Assembly: GCA_030267565.1 (NCBI GenBank)
Contig: BRXU01000014.1
Span: 2,702,001-2,766,000, forward strand
Direction of reading: 5' to 3'
DNA: 64,000 nucleotides
Source of the DNA: Pleodorina starrii
Taxonomy: Eukaryota > Chlorophyta > Chlorophyceae > Chlamydomonadales > Volvocaceae
The notes under the pieces were generated by a model. The model ran no database searches, was not told where the DNA came from, and saw only the letters and a program-made list of their open reading frames with translations. Every line of letters starts with the position of its first letter. Position 1 is the stretch's first letter. Positions 60,259 through 64,000 of the stretch are shown here, piece by piece. The position numbers and the translations under genes are program-made.

Positions 60259-62239
60259 CCCTCCCTCCCTCCCTCTCTGCCCACCTCCACGTGCACTGTG
60301 AACACTGTGTGCGACCTGCTGCTCTCCGAGTTGAGCACGTGGCCCGCGTTGGTGCGCCCCTGCTCCCCCAGGAAGAACTGGGCCAGAGCCTCCTCCTCGC
60401 TGCTCACGGGGACCAGAGTCAGCCCGCGGACCTGAGCAGGGGGAGGGACGGCAGGGTAGGGAGGCGGGGCGGGGCGGGAGGGAAAGGGAGTCCTGTACGC
60501 AAGGAAGGAAGGACAAGAAGGGAAGGCCACACGGCAACTGGCCCCATGTGACATACACGTGGGTTTGGAGTACGCTGTAACAACCGACACGTGACACCCC
60601 GGGTGAGGTCCCAGTCCCCACGTACGGCCCTCGCGTACGGAACTTACATACGAGTTGTTGTTCGAGTCCTCCAGCACCGCCAGCGAGTCGCTCGTCCCAG
60701 GAGAGTCGCCAAGCAGGTCGTACAACTGCTCGTTGTAGATCTCCAAGTACGACACCTGTTGGGACGATGTCGCACAGGGGGGCGGGCAGCGACATGTCAG
60801 CAACCTCTCGCGCGTTTGGCGCGCATGCGCGCGTGAGGCCCCCCACCACCTAGCCGGCTCGTTTACCCGATATAGCTATTGCAGAGTTTGAAGAGCCGCA
60901 CAGTGCCGGGTCCATACAGCGGCTCCAAAGTACAGCACACGTACACACATGAGGAAGCCGTCCGGTCCGTCCGCATACACCGCCTCTCGGCCCCTCGGTC
61001 CCACTGCCCCTGTATCGGATCGTTGACCCAACAGCTCCCCGCGCCTGCCCCGGAACCCTCGCCTCCACAGCCGCCGGCGCATCGCAGAACAGCCTTTGTA
61101 CGGCAGTACGACAGTGCCTGCCGTACTCACGTGCACGCGGTACATCTTGTCCACCCGCAGGTCGATCTCCCGGAAGATGTGGTGCAGCGCACGCGGGATG
61201 ATGCCCCGGTGGGCGTACCCCGCCCCGCCGCCCGACATGGTGAACGTCTTGCCGGCACCGGTCTGCGGACCGACACCGGCATCGGCACGGACGTGGACGC
61301 GGAGGAGAGGAGAGGGCGGGCGGGTAACAGAAAGGGACAGGACAGGACAGGATAGGACGGGCAGGGGTAATAGAAAGCCGCAGCGATGTAAGCGAAGCGA
61401 CTCCGCCACTCCCCACTCCGAAAGCCCAGACCTTCCCGGACCGAATCGGATCTGATCTGGCTCCGGAACCCGCGCAGTGCAGCACCCACCTGGCCGTAGC
61501 AGAACACGGTTCCGTTGTATCCCGACATGAGGCTGTCCACCACCTCGTGAGCCACGGTGGTGTACGCCTCCTCCTGGCTCACGTTCTCCAGCACACCATC
61601 GAACTGCGCAGACCCCCGGCGGCAGCAGCAGCGAAACGACCAGCACAGCATGTTGCTCAGCACGATCGGGAGCGCAGCATTTGTCACCATAGCGCGACGA
61701 TGCCGTCTATTGAGGTTTAGCATCGGGGCACCGCAAGCGCCGCCGTCAGCAGGAACATGGGCGGGTAAATGGCTGCCCTGTCCCGGCCCCCGAAACCAAT
61801 GGACGCCCCGGCTGAAGTGGGCCGGCCGTCCCCAGGCTTGCTGGGCCCCCACCCCCATTTTCACCTTGAACGAAAAGCTCTCCTGCTGGTTGTTGATGAT
61901 ACCCGCTGCCTGGTCCTTTGGCACGTTGACGGAGACGGACTGCCCATCCGCGCCGATCCTGCGGTCCGCAGCGCGACGGTGCTGACTACAGAGGAGAACC
62001 CCATCCGCAGGCCGCGATTAAGCTGAAGCTCCATGCTCCCCCCACAACATAAACGTCACAGCACACCTAACATACATGTCGGTACATGCCCCAAAGCAAC
62101 CATGAGCATTATCCAGACCCAAGCTTTGTAGTGCCCATACTAAGCCATATATTAATCGTGGCTCAACCCACTTGATGCCGGAGCCGCTTGTCGCTGTGGG
62201 ACGCGTCCGCAAGAACACTTTGACAGCTGTTTTCACCAT
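56036..62239 (-). CDS. KLP1: KLP1, kinesin-9 of the flagellar central pair
   Basis: KLP1 is an N-terminal-motor kinesin-9 that sits on the C2 microtubule of the flagellar central pair and is needed for normal beating. Thirteen exons: 62239-62172, 61958-61865, 61603-61490, 61262-61131, 60755-60648, 60431-60285, 60048-59949, 59676-59500, 59174-59000, 58716-58482, 58116-57517, 56835-56662 and 56314-56036; all in phase, 800 aa. Motor motifs are all present: GQTGAGKTFTMS (P-loop, split by an intron), SSRSHTVF (switch I), LVDLAGSERTKKTG (switch II) and VPFRQTKLTAVLRDALGGN. After the motor come RRYERQIRELKAELAM and a DSL/Ala-rich stalk with coiled-coil potential. The tail ends ELDAGEAFERMQLARITERD. 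It parallels C. reinhardtii KLP1 along its whole length, slightly longer. Confidence 0.97.
57028..57221 (+). repeat. (GGGCA)n minisatellite in KLP1 intron
   Basis: Nearly 200 bp of GGGCA pentamers with one GGGGA break, inside the KLP1 intron 56836-57516. It creates spurious GRAGQ or PALPC reading frames. Confidence 0.97.
60218..60273 (+). repeat. (TCCCTG)n repeat in KLP1 intron
   Basis: Seven or so TCCCTG hexamers, then TCCC units, just 3' of the donor at 60284 on the minus strand. Confidence 0.85.
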
Positions 62240-62663
62240 GGTAGATTAATAGTCGAAAAATATGAAGAACTTAAATAATACCAGAATCGATTTTATTGCT
62301 GATGATGATAAGAGAAATGCACTCTGTACATATCGCATAATTTCATATGAACTGTATTTGTCAAACACATTCTGTGAGCCACCGAACCATTCAACAAGTC
62401 AGAACTAACAGCAAAGGCAGTTGGCGACAGTCCCCGTACGAACGCCGTATTGGAGAATTGATTTCGATTTTCAAGGCCAAGCTCCATCTCCTGTTGGTAT
62501 GTAAGCAAATCAGGTGTCGGAGAAGTTAAATTGCCGCGAAATCTGGCCAGAACACTTACCTGCACCCTGCAAATCATAATCTGCTTTTTGCGACGTGCAG
62601 CTCGCGAACGATATTTGTTATTAATTATCTTATACTTAGCTGATACATTTTCTTGCAGCAAAA
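62240..62663. promoter_or_regulatory. Divergent upstream region, KLP1 / UROD
   Basis: 424 bp of unusually AT-rich DNA between the two starts, with no credible ORF. TCTTGCAG at 62651-62658 could be a 5' UTR splice acceptor for UROD. It probably holds both promoters. Confidence 0.5.
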
Positions 62664-64000
62664 ATGCAATCGAGTGTTATGCGGCAGGCGTCTAGCTCTC
62701 AGCGCTGCAGCGGGCAGCCGTTCAAGCCGAGCAGCAATGCTCCGCGCGCACGGGCTTGCACCGTGGCTTGCCGTGCGGCTGGCGCGCAAGATCCGCTGCT
62801 GCTGCGCGTTGCGAGGGGCGAAGGCGAGTCTCGGGCGACTTAACCAAGCCAGGCGACCCACTTCCTTGTTGGCCTCTAACGGCATCGCCCACGTGACCCT
62901 TGACGTGCTCAGTATGCTCTGGCTGACTGCTATAGTTGTGTGTTTCGCCGTGCTCAGATGCTGAGCGGACGCCGGTGTGGCTGATGCGGCAAGCGGGTCG
63001 CTACATGGCCGCCTTCCGGGAGTAAGTTCCGCGCTCAGGGCAAACAATTCGCTATTGTGTCATTCTGGGGGGGTCTTTTGCGGATCCCGATCCCGAGTAC
63101 ACAGGCAATGTACGTCATGAAAGGGCCAACCGCCCGACGCAAAACCCAACTCACAGCGGAACCCGTCACCGGCCAGCTCATTTCCAGGAGATCCTTGGAA
63201 GCCTTCCATTTCATCACCATCCCTGCGACCCGCTCCGCCTAATCATCACCCACCTGCACCCGGCCCGCGAACCTCCCTACTAACTAGGTACTCGGACAAG
63301 TACCCCTTCCGCATGCGCTCCGAGACGCCCGAGATCGCCATCGAGCTGTCGCTGCAGCCGCTGCGCGCCTTCCGTCCGGACGGCATCATCTTCTTCTCCG
63401 ACATCCTGACGCCGCTGCCGGGCATGGGCATCGAGTTTGACATGGTCAAGGGCAAGGGGCCCGTCATCGCCAACCCCGTCCGCTCCACGGAGCAGCTCCG
63501 ACAGCTCACGTGAGAAGGAAGGAGAGGGAGGGCCAGGGAGGGGCGTGAAGAGAGAGAGGGGATACAAGGGAGGGATGTGAGGAAGCGCTGCTGCTGGGAG
63601 TACTGCTGGGCTGGGTCCGGGGACGAAGGCAGGGCTGGAGATGGGGTTTACGGTGAGGGCGGTAGCCAGCGGCGGCGAGGCGCGCATGGCGGGTGGAAGG
63701 AGGGCCCGGATACCTGGCTGACTGCATGGCCGCATCCGATCAGCGCGCCCCCATGCCTCGATTCTCTCGTGATGCTGTCGACCACTTACTCCCTCCATAC
63801 CTCCATCCATCCCTCGGTCCCCGCTCCACTCCGCCCCGCAGTCCGCTGTCGGACCCCGCCTCCCGGCTGCCCTTCATCCAGACCATCCTGTCGACCCTCC
63901 GCCGCGAGGCCGACTCTGAGGGGGTGACCCTGCTGGGCTTCATCGGCACTCCCTGGACCCTGGCCGCCTATGCCATGGAGGGCAAGGCGGACAAGGACTG
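62664..64000 (+). CDS. UROD: Uroporphyrinogen III decarboxylase, 3' end outside window
   Basis: UROD removes four carboxyl groups from uroporphyrinogen III to give coproporphyrinogen III, on the plastid route to haem and chlorophyll. Exons 62664-62823, 62958-63021, 63288-63509 and 63842 to the window end are in phase. The N-terminus ([18 protein letters not shown], then [15 protein letters not shown]) is a Ser/Arg/Ala-rich transit peptide. The enzyme begins [20 protein letters not shown] and shows the active-site motifs [25 protein letters not shown] (catalytic Asp) and [18 protein letters not shown]. The first intron has a GC donor (AAG|GCGAGT) instead of GT; only this choice restores the family sequence. 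About half of the protein is missing beyond 64000. Confidence 0.95.

Noticed and set aside
62293..62661. 122-codon minus-strand frame between KLP1 and UROD
   Set aside because: It lies in AT-rich promoter DNA, has no motifs and runs into the upstream side of UROD.

Overview
This is nuclear DNA of a green alga of the Chlamydomonas/Volvox group. The genes are GC-rich and densely split by short GT-AG introns. Polyadenylation signals of the algal type TGTAA follow several stops. Simple repeats fill many introns. The proteins are plant-type plastid, mitochondrial, cell-wall and flagellar proteins. The kinesin at 56-62 kb is clearly the flagellar KLP1 kinesin-9 of Chlamydomonas, but it differs at many positions from the C. 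reinhardtii protein as I remember it, so a related species is likely (inference). I saw no prokaryotic operon, CRISPR array or defence island.

Layout. 0.5-5.4 kb (+): hydroxyproline O-arabinosyltransferase (5' end unresolved). 7.9-14.3 kb (-): OEP80, an Omp85-family protein of the plastid outer envelope. 14.6-18.4 kb (+): an O-fucosyltransferase-like type II membrane protein, head to head with OEP80. 18.4-22.2 kb: no convincing gene. 22.2-24.8 kb (+): a metallophosphoesterase. 24.8-26.5 kb: AT-rich, with a transposon-like element and a hammerhead-like motif. 26.5-28.3 kb (+): a RING-finger protein. 30.1-36.7 kb (-): biosynthetic threonine deaminase. 37.2-45.6 kb (+): a Tudor-like/TFIIS-middle/SPOC/RGG transcription-related protein. 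45.6-49.4 kb: mostly empty, with a second copy of the transposon-like element. 49.4-49.9 kb (-): a small predicted membrane protein. 51.2-52.9 kb (-): Psb27. 53.9-54.8 kb (-): SDHAF4, found only by joining three short exons. 56.0-62.2 kb (-): KLP1. 62.7-64.0 kb (+): uroporphyrinogen decarboxylase, cut by the window edge.

The genes do not form one pathway. Three pairs are divergent with short shared upstream regions: OEP80 / O-fucosyltransferase (355 bp), threonine deaminase / SPOC protein (557 bp), and KLP1 / UROD (424 bp). Several products are organellar: OEP80, threonine deaminase, Psb27 and UROD in the plastid, SDHAF4 in the mitochondrion. Exon borders were assigned by hand from splice sites, reading-frame phase and remembered family sequences. 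Most are consistent in phase from start to stop; the exceptions are stated in the entries.
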